Assembly (NCBI GenBank): GCA_902168115.1
Contig: CABHPB010000013.1
Coordinates: 1 to 57,700 of the forward strand
From: an uncultured Methylopila sp.
GTDB taxonomy: Bacteria > Pseudomonadota > Alphaproteobacteria > Rhizobiales > Methylopilaceae
Direction of reading: 5' to 3'
Length of the DNA stretch: 57,700 nucleotides
Shown: positions 16,691 to 26,938 of the stretch, piece after piece
How positions within the stretch are numbered: the first letter of the stretch is position 1
Layout: each line of letters opens with the position of its first letter
The notes under the pieces: model-generated
What the model saw: only the letters and a program-made list of their open reading frames with translations
The model's database searches: none
Told to the model about the DNA's origin: nothing
Translations under genes and position numbers: made by a program

Positions 16691-17926
16691 GTGCAGTTCC
16701 GGCCGCGAGTTCTAAGCGTCGTTCTGGCGGCGGCCGTCGCGTTCGTCGCCGGAACCGCCGCGGCGGCGGATCGCCAGGAGGACTTCTGGTCGGTCGGCCG
16801 TCCGAAGTCCGACCAGGGCTACAGGCTCGCGCCCGTCTCGGCCTTCCCCGTGCCCACCCCCGCCGAGCAGCTGCCGACGGCGCGCCTCAAGGCGCCTGAC
16901 GGCTTCAAGGTCGAGACCTTCGCGAGCGACATTCTCGACGCCCGCATGCTGGCCGAGGGCGACAAGGGGACGATCTTCGTCTCCTCGCTGTTCGTCGCGA
17001 ACAAGGTCTACGCGATCATCGACAAGGGCGGCCGGCGCGAGGTGAAGGTCGTGCTCGACGACACGCCGCTCGCCAACGGCGTCGCCTTCCGCGACGGCGC
17101 GCTCTACGTCGCGACGCCGAAGAAGATCCTGAGGCTCGACGCAATCGAGGACCGGCTCGACAATCCGCCGAAGCCGACCGCGGTCTATGAGGGCTTTCCC
17201 CCCTCCTCGCAGCACGGCTGGAAGTTCCTGCGCTTCGGGCCTGACGGCAAGCTCTATGCGCCGGTCGGCGCGCCCTGCAACATCTGCATCCCCGACAAGG
17301 TCCACGCCCGCATCTACCGCATGAACCCCGACGGCACCGACGTCGAGCCGGTCGCGCTCGGCGTGCGCAACACCGTCGGCTTCGACTTCGACCCGCGCTC
17401 CGGCGACCTGTGGTTCACCGACAACCAGCGCGACTGGATCGCCGACGACATGCCGCTCGACGAGTTGAACCACGTGACGAAGCCGGGCCGCCAGAACTTC
17501 GGCTTCCCCTACTGCCATTCCGGCGTGATGGTCGATCCGGACCTCGGCGGCGGCCGATCCTGCTCGGAGTTCACGGCGCCTGCCGCGCTGCTCGGTCCGC
17601 ACGCGGCGCCGCTCGGCATGCGGTTCTACGACGGCAAGGCGTTTCCCGAGCAGTTTCGGGGCGCGATCTTCATCGCCCGCCACGGTCCCTGGAACCGCGC
17701 CGCCAAATATGCGGACGTCGCAGTCGCCTATCTGAACGACAAGCGTGAGGTCATCACGGTCGAGCCGTTCCTGACCGGCTTCGTCGAGAACGGCGACTAC
17801 GTCGGCAGGCCCGTCGACGTTCACGTCATGAAAGACGGATCGCTGCTGGTCTCCGACGACCACAACGGCGCGGTCTATCGCGTCACCTATGTCGGCCCGC
17901 CGCCCGCGGCCGGCGCGGCGCGTTGA
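16691..17926 (+). CDS. Secreted PQQ-type sugar (sorbosone) dehydrogenase-like protein
   Basis: 411 residues, GTG start preceded by GAGGAGAGC. Signal peptide MQFRPRVLSVVLAAAVAFVAGTAAAA. The rest is a soluble six-bladed beta propeller of the glucose/sorbosone dehydrogenase family: LRFGPDGKLYAPVGAPCNIC, GVRNTVGFDFDPRSGDLWFTDN, PGRQNFGFPYCH, FIARHGPWNR and LLVSDDHNGAVYRVTY. It probably oxidises a sugar or aldehyde in the periplasm with PQQ. True substrate and cofactor are unproven. The paired cysteines (CNIC; CHSG...RSC) may form disulfides. Confidence 0.82.
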   Translation: MQFRPRVLSVVLAAAVAFVAGTAAAADRQEDFWSVGRPKSDQGYRLAPVSAFPVPTPAEQLPTARLKAPDGFKVETFASDILDARMLAEGDKGTIFVSSLFVANKVYAIIDKGGRREVKVVLDDTPLANGVAFRDGALYVATPKKILRLDAIEDRLDNPPKPTAVYEGFPPSSQHGWKFLRFGPDGKLYAPVGAPCNICIPDKVHARIYRMNPDGTDVEPVALGVRNTVGFDFDPRSGDLWFTDNQRDWIADDMPLDELNHVTKPGRQNFGFPYCHSGVMVDPDLGGGRSCSEFTAPAALLGPHAAPLGMRFYDGKAFPEQFRGAIFIARHGPWNRAAKYADVAVAYLNDKREVITVEPFLTGFVENGDYVGRPVDVHVMKDGSLLVSDDHNGAVYRVTYVGPPPAAGAAR

Positions 17927-17999
17927 TCTCCGGAATGCGCGCCCGGCAAGCGGCGCAACAGACGCCGCCCCGAAAGGGTTTCGAGACGGCGTCCAAGGC

Positions 18000-18410
<411 letters not shown>

Positions 18411-18481
18411 GTCGTTGCGCCTCCGGATCGGTTTCGCGCCGAATATGGGCGCTCCGGGCCGGTTTGGGCAGGGGCGGGGCG

Positions 18482-20563
18482 TCAGGCCGGCAGTGCCTGC
18501 ACCGGATCCGGCGTCGCGCTGCCGGCGCGCTCCTTGGCGGCGCGGCAGACCTCGACCGTTTCCTTGAGCGACCTTGCGAAGGCGTCGGCCTGGACGGTCG
18601 GATCCCGGTCGGCGCGGGTCGGCGCGGCGGCGATCGGGGGCGCGGAGGCGCGCCACCGCGCGACGACGATCTCCGCCTTGTCCGCGCGCCGCCGGATCCG
18701 CCTGACGGCGAGGCGGATATGCGCCTCGGTCGGATCGAGGCAGACCGCGCACCACACCGATCCGCCGGGCGCCTCGTCGCGCTCGAACAGGCGGGAGGCG
18801 ACGCCGTTCTTGACGAGGATCTGGGCGACGATGAGGGCGGCGGCCTGGTCGATCGGGGTGCGTCCGCCGACGCACACGACCGCGGCCGGATCGGGCGGCT
18901 CGATCGGCTTTTCGGCGCCCGTGACGTCCGGGAGCGCAGGGGCCGCGGGGCCCATGAAGCGCGGCCGGGGGATGCTCCATCCCTTCGGCGCCTCGGCTGC
19001 CGCCTTCTCCGCGCCCGCGAGCGCGACCTGGGTTTCGGGATCGTCGCTCGGGATGGGCACGGTCGGATCGGCGTCGGCGTAGACCTCAAGATCGTCGACG
19101 AGCTCCGAGACCGAGGTCTTGAGCGCGGCGAGGCGCTCGCCCTTGAGGGCCCCGCGCTCGGCGTCGCGCTGCGCGAGCAGGAGGCCGGGAATCGCGACCT
19201 CCTCGTAATAGGCCGACAGCGACTTTTCCCGGAGGAACTCCTCCGCCTTCTCGGCCGCCTCTCCGGGATCGCGGGCCAGCATGCGCTGGTAGAACAGTTC
19301 GGCCGGCGTCAGCGCCGGGCGGTCGCCGAACATCGTGTCGAGGAAGGCGAGGCTCTCGACGTGCCGGCCGAGAACGACGAGGCAGACGGTCAGCGGCGTC
19401 GCGAGCACAAGGCCGATCGGCCCCCACAGCGCCGTCCAGAACGTCGCCGACATGATGACGCCGACGGGCGACAGGCCGGCGGTGCGGCCGTAGATCAGCG
19501 GTTCGATCACATGGCCGACGATCGGCTCGACGATCGCGAACAGGGCGGCCGTCGCGATCAGCATGGTCCAGCCCGGATCCACGGCGGCCGCGAGCGCGAG
19601 CGGGAACACTGCCGAGATGAAGGCGCCGATATAGGGGACGAAGCGCAGGACGCCGGCGACGATCCCCCACAGCGCCGGGCTCGGCACACCGATGATCCAG
19701 AGACCGATCCCGATCGTGAGGCCGAAGGCGGCGTTGAGGCCGAGCTGGGTGAGGAACAGTCGCGACAATCGCCGCGCCGCGTCGTCGATAGCGGCCGTCG
19801 TTCGCGGGATGTCGCGGGCGCCGGCCAGGCTCATCAGCCGGTTCCTAAGGTCCTCTCGCTCCAGCAGAATGAAGATCACGAACACGACGATGATGCCGAT
19901 CGTCGCCAGCGGATGCAGCAGCGGCGCAGCGATGTCGCTGAGGTTCTGGATCGCGCTGCGCGGCGGCTCGCGCACCTCGACGATCGTCGGCGCGTCCGGC
20001 GCGCGCGTCTGGGCCGGCTCTCCCGGACGCGTGGTGGCGCCGCCCTTCGGCGCGTCGAGTTCCTTGCCGAGGCTCTGCAACATGTCCGCGGCGCGCTCGA
20101 GCGTGCCGCTGCCGAACGTCCAGCCGCGCAGCGACTGGATCTTGTCGCGCATCGTCGACTGGTAGCGCGGCAGGTCGCCGGCGAGCTGCCCGACCTGCCC
20201 GGCGAGGATCGCGGTGAGCCCCGAGATGATCCCGAAGGCGAGCATGACGGCGACGATGACCGCGAGCGGACGTGGGATCCGCATCCGCTTGGCGGCGCTG
20301 ATCAATGGCGACAGGACGAAGGACAGCAGGAGCGCCAGCGCGATCGGGATCAGAAGATCCGCCCCGACATAGAGCGTGGCGACCACCGCGAAGGCGATGA
20401 TGCACCATGAGGCGACGACCATGGCGCCGCTGCCCTCTTCGGCGGCCTGCCCCCTCAGCCCAACGTTTCTTGCCAATCGAGCCAACCGGTCACGACGCGG
20501 ATGACCGCGCCCTTCGCCCACATCCGACAACGAACTGGCGTCCCGGCGGTTCCGGAGCGCCAT
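18482..20563 (-). CDS. AI-2E-family transporter with long C-terminal extension
   Basis: 693 residues, about twice the usual 350. Residues about 45-410 hold the permease: paired N-terminal helices ([37 protein letters not shown]), a soluble loop, then four or five helices with [36 protein letters not shown] and the [14 protein letters not shown] signature. After 410 a cytosolic extension follows: helical 420-500, a Pro-rich linker, then a compact domain at about 540-640 ([21 protein letters not shown]). Family members export small molecules or Na+/Li+; AI-2 transport itself is not implied. The start [10 protein letters not shown] was chosen because the upstream open frame is a shadow of the ABC operon. 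Confidence 0.82.
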   Translation of the reverse strand: MALRNRRDASSLSDVGEGRGHPRRDRLARLARNVGLRGQAAEEGSGAMVVASWCIIAFAVVATLYVGADLLIPIALALLLSFVLSPLISAAKRMRIPRPLAVIVAVMLAFGIISGLTAILAGQVGQLAGDLPRYQSTMRDKIQSLRGWTFGSGTLERAADMLQSLGKELDAPKGGATTRPGEPAQTRAPDAPTIVEVREPPRSAIQNLSDIAAPLLHPLATIGIIVVFVIFILLEREDLRNRLMSLAGARDIPRTTAAIDDAARRLSRLFLTQLGLNAAFGLTIGIGLWIIGVPSPALWGIVAGVLRFVPYIGAFISAVFPLALAAAVDPGWTMLIATAALFAIVEPIVGHVIEPLIYGRTAGLSPVGVIMSATFWTALWGPIGLVLATPLTVCLVVLGRHVESLAFLDTMFGDRPALTPAELFYQRMLARDPGEAAEKAEEFLREKSLSAYYEEVAIPGLLLAQRDAERGALKGERLAALKTSVSELVDDLEVYADADPTVPIPSDDPETQVALAGAEKAAAEAPKGWSIPRPRFMGPAAPALPDVTGAEKPIEPPDPAAVVCVGGRTPIDQAAALIVAQILVKNGVASRLFERDEAPGGSVWCAVCLDPTEAHIRLAVRRIRRRADKAEIVVARWRASAPPIAAAPTRADRDPTVQADAFARSLKETVEVCRAAKERAGSATPDPVQALPA

Positions 20564-20665
20564 GGCTTCATAACGCCTCCCGCCTTCGCGCGTGCGAAAA
20601 AATATATTGACTGAATTTATAGAATGACTTGAGTAATGGCGATCACCGATCCTTGGAGACGTCAC

Positions 20666-21634
20666 ATGTCGTTCCTGTCCCGGCGTGCGGTCCTGTTCGC
20701 GCCGCTTGTCGCAGCCGTCCTGTCGGGAGCGGCAGCCGCGGCCCCATCGGAAATCCGGCTCGACTGGGCGACCTACAGCCCCGTCAGCATCGCGCTGAAG
20801 GAGAACGGGTTCCTGGAAAAGGCGCTGGAGCCCGACGGGGTCAAGGTGCGCTGGGTCCAGTCGCTCGGCTCGAACAAGGCGCTCGAATTCCTCAACGCCG
20901 GCTCGCTCGACTTCGGCTCCTCGGCGTCCGCCGCAGCGCTCATCGCCCGCGTCAACGGCAATCCAGTGAAGTCGGTCTATGTCTATTCCCGCGCGGAATG
21001 GACGGCGCTGGTCACCAAGCCCGACAGCGGAATCGCCGGCGTCGCGGACCTGAAGGGCAAGCGCGTCGCCGTCACCCGCGGCACCGATCCGCACATCTTT
21101 TTGATCCGCGCCCTCGCCCGCGAAAAGCTGACGGACAAGGACGTCAAGCTGGTGCTGCTGCAGCACGCGGACGGACGGCTCGCGCTTCAGCGTGGCGACG
21201 TCGACGCCTGGATGGGTCTCGACCCGATGATGGCCTCGGCCGAACTGCAGGACGGCGCGAAGCTCGTGTTCCGCGACCCGTCGCTCAACAGCTGGGGCGC
21301 GCTCAACGTGCGCGAGGCCTTCGCGGCCGAGAACCCGGCGCTCGTCGACAAGGTGCTGAAGACCTACGACCAGGCGCGGACGTGGTCGCTTGAGCATCCC
21401 GCGGAGCTCAACGCGCTGCTCGCCAAGGCGGCGAAGCTGCCCGAGGACGTGGTCGCCCGCCAGCTCGAGCGCACTGTCATCAAGTACACCCCGATTTCGG
21501 ACTCCGACGTCCAGTCCGTGGTCGCCGCCGGCGAGGCGCTGGCGCAGGCCGGGGTGCTGCCGGCGGATACCGACGCGAAGAAGGTCACGGGCGAACTGAT
21601 CGACCGGACCTTCGACGCCAAGCTCACCAACTGA
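20666..21634 (+). CDS. ABC transporter substrate-binding protein, SsuA/NMT1-like
   Basis: 322 residues from the ATG after GGAGACGTCAC; an upstream ATG at 20636 is possible but has no ribosome site. Signal peptide MSFLSRRAVLFAPLVAAVLSGAAAAA. It is a type II periplasmic binding fold with the usual aliphatic-sulfonate/nitrate signature (VSIALKENGFLEKAL, GSNKALEFLNAGSLDFGSSASAAALIAR, LKGKRVAVTRGTDPH). It heads an operon with a permease and an ATPase. No desulfonase (ssuD or tauD) is adjacent, so the substrate (sulfonate, nitrate, pyrimidine or other) is open. Confidence 0.85.
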   Translation: MSFLSRRAVLFAPLVAAVLSGAAAAAPSEIRLDWATYSPVSIALKENGFLEKALEPDGVKVRWVQSLGSNKALEFLNAGSLDFGSSASAAALIARVNGNPVKSVYVYSRAEWTALVTKPDSGIAGVADLKGKRVAVTRGTDPHIFLIRALAREKLTDKDVKLVLLQHADGRLALQRGDVDAWMGLDPMMASAELQDGAKLVFRDPSLNSWGALNVREAFAAENPALVDKVLKTYDQARTWSLEHPAELNALLAKAAKLPEDVVARQLERTVIKYTPISDSDVQSVVAAGEALAQAGVLPADTDAKKVTGELIDRTFDAKLTN

Positions 21635-21650
21635 CGGACGGTCCCCGCCG

Positions 21651-22493
21651 ATGACGGCTCTCGAGCTTCCGTCCGCCCACGCCGCCGAGCCCGACGTCCG
21701 GCGCCGCGGGTCCACCGTGGCCGGACGCTGGGCGCGCCCGCTGCTCGGGCTCGCTCTCCCGGTCGGCCTCGCGCTGCTCTGGGAGGCCGCGGTCCGCGCC
21801 GGTCTGTCGGACGGAAGGCTCGTCGCCCCGCCGAGCCGCATCGCCGCGACCCTCGTCGAGCTCGCCCGGTCCGGCGACCTCGCGAGCCATCTCGCCGCGA
21901 CCGCATGGCGCGTCGCGGCGGGCTTCGGACTCGGGGTCCTCTCCGGCACGGCGCTGGGGGCGCTCGCGGGCGCCTCCACGGTCGTGCGCCGCGTCGTCGA
22001 CCCGACATTGCAGGGTTTGCGAGCGGTGCCCTCGATCGCCTGGGTCCCGCTGTTCATCCTGTGGCTCGGCATCTTCGAGCCGTCCAAGATCGCGCTGATC
22101 GCGGTCGGCGTGTTCTTCCCGGTCTATCTCGGCGTGCTCGGCGCGATCGCCTCGGTCGACCGCAAGATCGTCGAGGTCGGGCGCATCTTCCGCCTGTCGC
22201 GCCTCGCCCTCGTGCGGCGCATCCTGCTGCCGGCGATCCTGCCGTCCTACGTCGTCGCGTTGCGGGCTGGGCTCGGCCTCGGCTGGATGTTTGTGGTCGC
22301 CGCCGAGTTCATGGGCGCGTCCGAAGGGCTCGGCTACCTGCTCGTCGACGGCCAGCAGCTCGGCAAGCCTGACCAGATCGTCGCCATCATCCTCATCTTC
22401 GCGCTGTGCGGGAAGCTAACGGACACGGTCCTCGTCGCCGCGACCACGCCGGCGCTGAGATGGCAGGACGTAACGGGAGCGGAAGACCGATGA
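21651..22493 (+). CDS. ABC transporter permease, SsuC-like
   Basis: 280 residues with about six transmembrane helices, a membrane partner of the binding protein upstream. The cytosolic EAA loop that contacts the ATPase is visible around GAIASVDRKIVEVGRIFRLS. GLGWMFVVAAEFMGASEGLGYLL is typical of the SsuC/TauC group. Its TGA overlaps the ATG of the ATPase gene (ATGA), indicating translational coupling. Confidence 0.9.
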   Translation: MTALELPSAHAAEPDVRRRGSTVAGRWARPLLGLALPVGLALLWEAAVRAGLSDGRLVAPPSRIAATLVELARSGDLASHLAATAWRVAAGFGLGVLSGTALGALAGASTVVRRVVDPTLQGLRAVPSIAWVPLFILWLGIFEPSKIALIAVGVFFPVYLGVLGAIASVDRKIVEVGRIFRLSRLALVRRILLPAILPSYVVALRAGLGLGWMFVVAAEFMGASEGLGYLLVDGQQLGKPDQIVAIILIFALCGKLTDTVLVAATTPALRWQDVTGAEDR

Positions 22494-23245
22494 CCCTTTC
22501 AGTCCGGAACGTCTCGAAGGTTCTCGGCGGCGCGTCCGTGCTGTCCCGCCTGTCGCTCGACGTCGAGCCGGGCCGCATCCTCGCGATCGTGGGCGGCTCG
22601 GGATGCGGCAAGAGCACCCTGCTCCGCCTGATGTCCGGCCTCGACCTCCCGAGCGCGGGAGACATCGCGCTCGACGGCTCGGCCGTCGTCGGTCCGCGCG
22701 CGGAAATCGGCCTCGTCTTTCAGGAGCCCCGCCTGTTCCCGTGGCTGACGGTCCGCCAGAACGTCGGCTTCGGCCTCGACGGTCGTGACGCCCGCGAGCG
22801 CGGGGCGCTCGTCGATCAGGCGCTGGAACGCGTCGGGCTGGGCGAGCGCGCCGAGGCCTGGCCGCGGCAGCTGTCCGGCGGACAGGCGCAGCGCGCGGCG
22901 CTCGCGCGCGCCATCGTGCTGAGGCCGAAGGCTCTGCTGCTCGACGAGCCGTTCTCCGCGCTCGACGCCATCACCCGCGCGGACCTGCAGGACCACCTGC
23001 TCGAGCTGTGGCAGGCCTTCCGCCCGACGATCGTGCTGGTGACGCACGACGTCGAGGAGGCCGTCTATCTCGCCGACGAGGTCGCGGTGATGGCGGCCCG
23101 GCCGGGGCGCATCGCCGAGACCATCGAGGTGGACGCTCCTCGCCCCCGGGAGCGCCGGACCGAGCGGCTCGACGCCGTCTCCCGCCGCGTGGCGAGGGCG
23201 CTCGACGCGGCGATCCAGAAACGGCCGGCCCGGGAGGCGGTCTGA
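22490..23245 (+). CDS. ABC transporter ATP-binding protein, SsuB-like
   Basis: 251 residues. Walker A GGSGCGKST, Q-loop GLVFQEPRLFPW, signature LSGGQAQRAALARAI, Walker B ALLLDEPFSALD and the switch histidine in VTHDVEEAVYLAD are all intact, so it should be an active ATPase. It powers import by the two upstream gene products. The start at 22490 gives the ATGA overlap with the permease; the longer open frame upstream is out of keeping with family length. Confidence 0.92.
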   Translation: MTLSVRNVSKVLGGASVLSRLSLDVEPGRILAIVGGSGCGKSTLLRLMSGLDLPSAGDIALDGSAVVGPRAEIGLVFQEPRLFPWLTVRQNVGFGLDGRDARERGALVDQALERVGLGERAEAWPRQLSGGQAQRAALARAIVLRPKALLLDEPFSALDAITRADLQDHLLELWQAFRPTIVLVTHDVEEAVYLADEVAVMAARPGRIAETIEVDAPRPRERRTERLDAVSRRVARALDAAIQKRPAREAV

Positions 23246-23249
23246 CGGG

Positions 23250-24128
23250 TCAGATCTCTGCCCGCCACTCGAACTCCATGACCTCGCCGGCTTGCAGCCG
23301 GACGACGCCCGGCTTGTCCCGGAACTCGCCGTCCCAGCCCACGAAGCTCGCCATGCCGCGCCACGGCTCGATGCACAGGAACGGCGCGCCCTTCGGCGCC
23401 GACCAGACGCCGAGGTCCTCGTAGCCGCGCCACGACACGGTCATCGAGCGCAAAACCTCGCCGTCCTGCGCGAGCGCGCAGTAGCGCACCGACTTGCTGC
23501 GCGCGTCCGGAATCACGAGGGCGTCGCTGGAGAACAGCGCCGGGTCGAGCGGCAGCCTGTCGCCGTCGAACGGCAGCGGCGCCTCGGGACCGAGCAGGCC
23601 GCCTTCGACTGTCCGGCGCTTGCCGGTCTCGCGGGCGCCGAACTCCAGCACGTGCCGATCCTTCGGGACGCCGTCGGCCAGAGGCCAGCGGAATCCGGGA
23701 TGCGCGCCGATCGAGAACGGCAGTTCGCCTTTGCCGGGATTTGAGACGCGAGAGACGACCGACAGCGCGTTGCGCTCGACCGACACGTCCATTTCGAGCC
23801 GGAAGGCGAAGGGGTAGAGCGCTCGCGTCGCCTCGTTGTCAGTCAAGGCGAGGACGACGCGCGTCGCAGACCGCTCTACCAGCGCGAAGTCCATGTCCCG
23901 CGCGAAGCCGTGCTGGGTGACGCGATAGGTTTCGCCTGCGTGCCGCAACGCGTCGTCGGTCAACCGTCCGACGACCGGGAACAGCACCGGCGCATGCCGC
24001 GGCCATTCGGGACCGGCCTGCCAAAGCAGTTCGTCGCCCGCGCCATCTTTCAGGCTGACGAGTTCCGCGCCCTTGAGCGCGACGACGGCCGAAACGGCTC
24101 CGGAAGAGATCGTGAAGCGGTTCTCCAC
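23250..24128 (-). CDS. Aldose 1-epimerase (mutarotase) family protein
   Basis: About 292 residues from a GTG placed four bases after the stop of the regulator gene; an ATG at 24155, overlapping that gene by 23 bp, is the alternative. A beta-sandwich galactose-mutarotase-like fold is suggested by [37 protein letters not shown]-type [22 protein letters not shown] and the late FLCIEPWRG. It interconverts sugar anomers or acts on hexose 6-phosphates, as in the YeaD branch. Transcribed behind the OhrR-type regulator, probably on one mRNA. Confidence 0.82.
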   Translation of the reverse strand: MENRFTISSGAVSAVVALKGAELVSLKDGAGDELLWQAGPEWPRHAPVLFPVVGRLTDDALRHAGETYRVTQHGFARDMDFALVERSATRVVLALTDNEATRALYPFAFRLEMDVSVERNALSVVSRVSNPGKGELPFSIGAHPGFRWPLADGVPKDRHVLEFGARETGKRRTVEGGLLGPEAPLPFDGDRLPLDPALFSSDALVIPDARSKSVRYCALAQDGEVLRSMTVSWRGYEDLGVWSAPKGAPFLCIEPWRGMASFVGWDGEFRDKPGVVRLQAGEVMEFEWRAEI

Positions 24129-24132
24129 GGGA

Positions 24133-24624
24133 TCAGCAGGACCCGCGGGACGCATCGAGGCTCGCGATGACGGCGTCGATGTCCGCGCGCAGCCGCTTGA
24201 TCTCGCCCTCGCTCATGCCGAGCCGGCACTCCATGTCGCGGCGGACGCCGAGAGCCTCGTTCTTCAGCGCGACGCCGCGCTCGGTCAGGGAAATCTCGAC
24301 CTGGCGCTCGTCGGACCGGCTGCGCGTGCGATTGACGATGCCCGCCTGCTCGAGGCGCTTCAGAACGGGCGTCAGCGTGCCGGAATCGAGCCGCAGGCGC
24401 TCGCCGAGCTCGGAGACGCTGCGTCGGTCGCTTTCCCACAGCGCCAGCATGACGAGATACTGCGGATAGGTCAGACCGAGCGGGCCGAGCGAGACGCGAT
24501 AGGCCCGATTCATCGCGTGGGCTGCGGCGTAGAGGCCGAAACAGAGCTGGTTCTCCAGTCGCAAAGAGTCGAATTCCCCTGCGTCCTGCGCGGCTTCGGG
24601 CTTGTTTGCGATCTGCGAGGTCAT
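24133..24624 (-). CDS. ohrR: OhrR-type MarR-family regulator
   Basis: 163 residues. [20 protein letters not shown] and [16 protein letters not shown] are diagnostic of OhrR, the organic-hydroperoxide sensor. The reactive cysteine is C28; a second cysteine, C133, is at the same 105-residue distance as C22 and C127 of the Xanthomonas protein, so it is probably the two-cysteine type. Winged helix 65-110 with [17 protein letters not shown] as the wing. The usual ohr target gene is not adjacent. The upstream frame extends to 24726 without a better start. Confidence 0.82.
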   Translation of the reverse strand: MTSQIANKPEAAQDAGEFDSLRLENQLCFGLYAAAHAMNRAYRVSLGPLGLTYPQYLVMLALWESDRRSVSELGERLRLDSGTLTPVLKRLEQAGIVNRTRSRSDERQVEISLTERGVALKNEALGVRRDMECRLGMSEGEIKRLRADIDAVIASLDASRGSC

Positions 24625-24879
24625 TTCTGCGTTGGGTCCGGTCGGTGATCGAAATGATCTATAGCCACTACGTTGTCGCGTCACGGGGCCGAGCGCAACG
24701 CCAAGGGCGGTGCGTTGCACAATCATCCTGACTCGATTGGAAGCATCGCGGTCCGCCGCGGGCTACCGCACCGCCTATTCCGGAGGCGCAAACGCGGCCC
24801 GCGCGAAAAAACTTCGTGCCGGTGTCGGTGCCCGCCATAGTCGCGCGTCCTTCGATGCGAGACCGGGAGACCGAGACCA

Positions 24880-25257
24880 GTGCTCTACGCAATCCTTTGC
24901 TACCACTCCGAAGCCGTCGTCGGCGGCTGGTCCAAGGAGCATGACGACGCCGTCATGGCGAAGCTGCAGGACGTGAAGGCGAAGCTCGGCGCAAGCATGG
25001 GGCCGAACGCCCGCCTGCTGCCGACGACCGCGGCCACCACGCTCAACAAGAACGTCGAGCCGGCTATGGTGATCGACGGCCCCTTCGCCGAGACCAAGGA
25101 GCAGCTGCTCGGCTTCTACGTGGTCGATCTGGCCTCGCTCGAGGACGCGCTCGGCTTCGCGCGCGAACTCGGCAAGGTCAATCCCGGCGGCTCCTACGAG
25201 ATCCGGCCCGTCGGCTACTTCGATCCCGCCAACACGCCCGAAGGTACGCACGCATGA
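24880..25257 (+). CDS. YCII/DGPF-domain protein
   Basis: 125 residues, GTG start after GGGAGACC. Begins MLYAILCYHSEAV and contains the DGPFAETKEQLLGFYVVD motif that names the DGPF (YCII-related) family, with ferredoxin-like fold. Such proteins are encoded next to ECF42 sigma factors, exactly as here (ATGA overlap with the next gene). Biochemical role is not established; it is thought to be a partner in the signalling or stress response. Confidence 0.88.
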   Translation: MLYAILCYHSEAVVGGWSKEHDDAVMAKLQDVKAKLGASMGPNARLLPTTAATTLNKNVEPAMVIDGPFAETKEQLLGFYVVDLASLEDALGFARELGKVNPGGSYEIRPVGYFDPANTPEGTHA

Positions 25258-26522
25258 CCGATATCGCCTGGGTCGACAAGGCGCTGACCGCCGCCCGTCC
25301 CCAGGCGGTCGCGGCCCTGCTGCGCTATTTCCGCGACCTCGACACGGCGGAGGAGGCGTTTCAGGAAGCCTGCCTTCGCGCGCTGAAGACATGGCCCGAC
25401 AAGGGCCCTCCGCGCGATCCCGCCGCCTGGCTGATCTTCGTCGGCCGCAACGTCGCGCTCGACGGGCTGCGCCGCCGGTCCCGGCAGACGGACCTGCCGG
25501 ACGAGGATCAGCTGTCCGATCTCGACGACGCCGAGGCCGACATCGTCGAGCGGCTCGACCAGTCCGACTACCGCGACGACATCCTGCGGCTGCTGTTCGT
25601 CTGCGCCCATCCCGGCCTGCCTTCCACACAGCAGATCGCGCTGGCGCTGCGCATCGTGTCGGGCCTCAGCGTGAAGCAGATCGCCCGCGCCTTCCTCGTC
25701 GGCGAGGCGGCGATGGAGCAGCGTATCACCCGCGCCAAGGCGAAGGTCGCCGCCGCGGGCGTGCCGTTCGAGACGCCGGGCGCGGCCGAGCGCGCCGAGC
25801 GGCTGAGGACGGTCGGCGCGATGATCTATCTCGTGTTCAACGAAGGCTATTCGGCCTCGGGAGAGGAGATCGAGACGCGGGCCGCGCTTTGCGACGAGGC
25901 CATCCGGCTGGCTCGCCTGCTGCTGCGGCTGTTCCCGTCCGAGCCCGAGGTCATGGGTCTTGTTGCGCTGATGCTGCTGCAGCATTCGCGAACGGACGCG
26001 CGTCACGACGCCGACGGACAGATCGTCCTGCTCGAGGACCAGGACAGGTCGCTCTGGAGCTCGCGGATGATCGTCGAGGGCCTTGCGCTGATCGACAAGG
26101 CGATCCGCCACCGCAGGCCCGGCGCCTATCAGGTTCAGGCGGCCATCGCCGCGATGCACGCCCGGGCGCGGCGCTACGAGGACACCGACTGGGCCGCGAT
26201 CGACGCGCTTTACCAAACGCTCGAGCGTATCCAGCCTTCGCCGGTCGTGACGCTCAATCGCGCGGTGGCGCTGTCAAAGCTGTCCGGCCCCGAGGCCGGC
26301 CTCGACCTGATCGCGCCGCTTGGCGAGCGCCTCAACGGCTACTTCTATTTCCACGGCGTCACCGGAGCCCTGCTGATGGAGCTCGGCCGGAACGCGGAAG
26401 CCCGCGTCGCCTTCGACCGCGCCATCGCGCTCGCCAACAGCGCGGCCGAGGCGGCGCATATCCGCTCGCACCTCGATCGGCTGCAGGGCGACGCGAGCGC
26501 GGCGGCGATCGCCGAGAGCTGA
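25254..26522 (+). CDS. ECF42-type RNA polymerase sigma factor
   Basis: 422 residues. Sigma-2 region about 15-85 (RYFRDLDTAEEAFQEACLRALKTWP), sigma-4 about 110-165 (LRIVSGLSVKQIARAFLVGEAAMEQRITRAK). The large C-terminal domain (about 180-420) has the MIYLVFNEGYSAS signature and TPR-like helices (RIQPSPVVTLNRAVALSKL, GRNAEARVAFDRAIALA). This domain replaces an anti-sigma factor in ECF42 proteins. Coupled by ATGA to the DGPF gene. Targets likely include this same operon. Confidence 0.9.
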   Translation: MTDIAWVDKALTAARPQAVAALLRYFRDLDTAEEAFQEACLRALKTWPDKGPPRDPAAWLIFVGRNVALDGLRRRSRQTDLPDEDQLSDLDDAEADIVERLDQSDYRDDILRLLFVCAHPGLPSTQQIALALRIVSGLSVKQIARAFLVGEAAMEQRITRAKAKVAAAGVPFETPGAAERAERLRTVGAMIYLVFNEGYSASGEEIETRAALCDEAIRLARLLLRLFPSEPEVMGLVALMLLQHSRTDARHDADGQIVLLEDQDRSLWSSRMIVEGLALIDKAIRHRRPGAYQVQAAIAAMHARARRYEDTDWAAIDALYQTLERIQPSPVVTLNRAVALSKLSGPEAGLDLIAPLGERLNGYFYFHGVTGALLMELGRNAEARVAFDRAIALANSAAEAAHIRSHLDRLQGDASAAAIAES

Positions 26523-26540
26523 CGGCGCGAACCGCCGGAC

Positions 26541-26861
26541 TTACCGCTTCCGGTCGCGGGACGACTTCAGCTCGTCGATGAGCATCGACGCCTCGGCCTT
26601 GGTGAGATCCTCGCGATAGGCCGCGGCTCCGGTCTCTTCCGACAGGGTCTTCAGGTAGGAAGCCTGCGCGCCGGTCATCGGATCGTCGCCCGAAACCCAG
26701 TCAGCCGGATCTTTCTCGCCGTTGCTTTCGGGATCCGGAGTCGTCTTTGGGTTGAGATTGGGGTTGGGCTCGACATGACGCGCTTCGCCGCCCGGAGCCG
26801 GCGCGTCGGGATCGTGCGCGCGACGCTTGGCGGTCCGGTCAATCTGCGGGTTTCCATCCAT
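26541..26861 (-). CDS. DUF3072-family small protein
   Basis: 106 residues. The N-terminal 55 residues are polar and low in complexity (NPNLNPKTTPDPESNGEKDP). The conserved block is DPMTGAQASYLKTLSEETG, then LTKAEASMLIDELK, the DUF3072 pattern that resembles a small nucleic-acid-associated helical motif. The start MDGNPQID follows AGGAACTCAGGCGAAACTC. An 8 bp inverted repeat sits in its leader. Function unknown; often found in stress-linked settings. Confidence 0.75.
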   Translation of the reverse strand: MDGNPQIDRTAKRRAHDPDAPAPGGEARHVEPNPNLNPKTTPDPESNGEKDPADWVSGDDPMTGAQASYLKTLSEETGAAAYREDLTKAEASMLIDELKSSRDRKR

Positions 26862-26874
26862 GAGTTTCGCCTGA

Positions 26875-26899
26875 GTTCCTGTTTCGTTCTTACAGGAAC
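26875..26899. repeat. Perfect 8 bp inverted repeat in DUF3072 leader
   Basis: GTTCCTGT (26875-26882) and ACAGGAAC (26892-26899) flank nine bases. On the minus strand the second arm contains AGGAAC, a possible ribosome-site part, so a hairpin could affect initiation, or the site could bind a dimeric regulator. It lies between the 3' end of the BA14K-like gene and DUF3072. Confidence 0.35.
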
Positions 26900-26938
26900 G
26901 TCGCGGCCGCAGGAGGGTTCCCGCGGCCGCGGATCGGC

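Noticed and set aside
20600-20630. TTGACT and TATAGAAT as promoter of the ABC operon
   Set aside because: Only about five bases separate the two hexamers, so they cannot form one promoter; the region is simply AT-rich.
20564-22087. N-terminal extension of the AI-2E frame to 22087
   Set aside because: It runs antisense through the ABC operon; the membrane protein starts at 20563.
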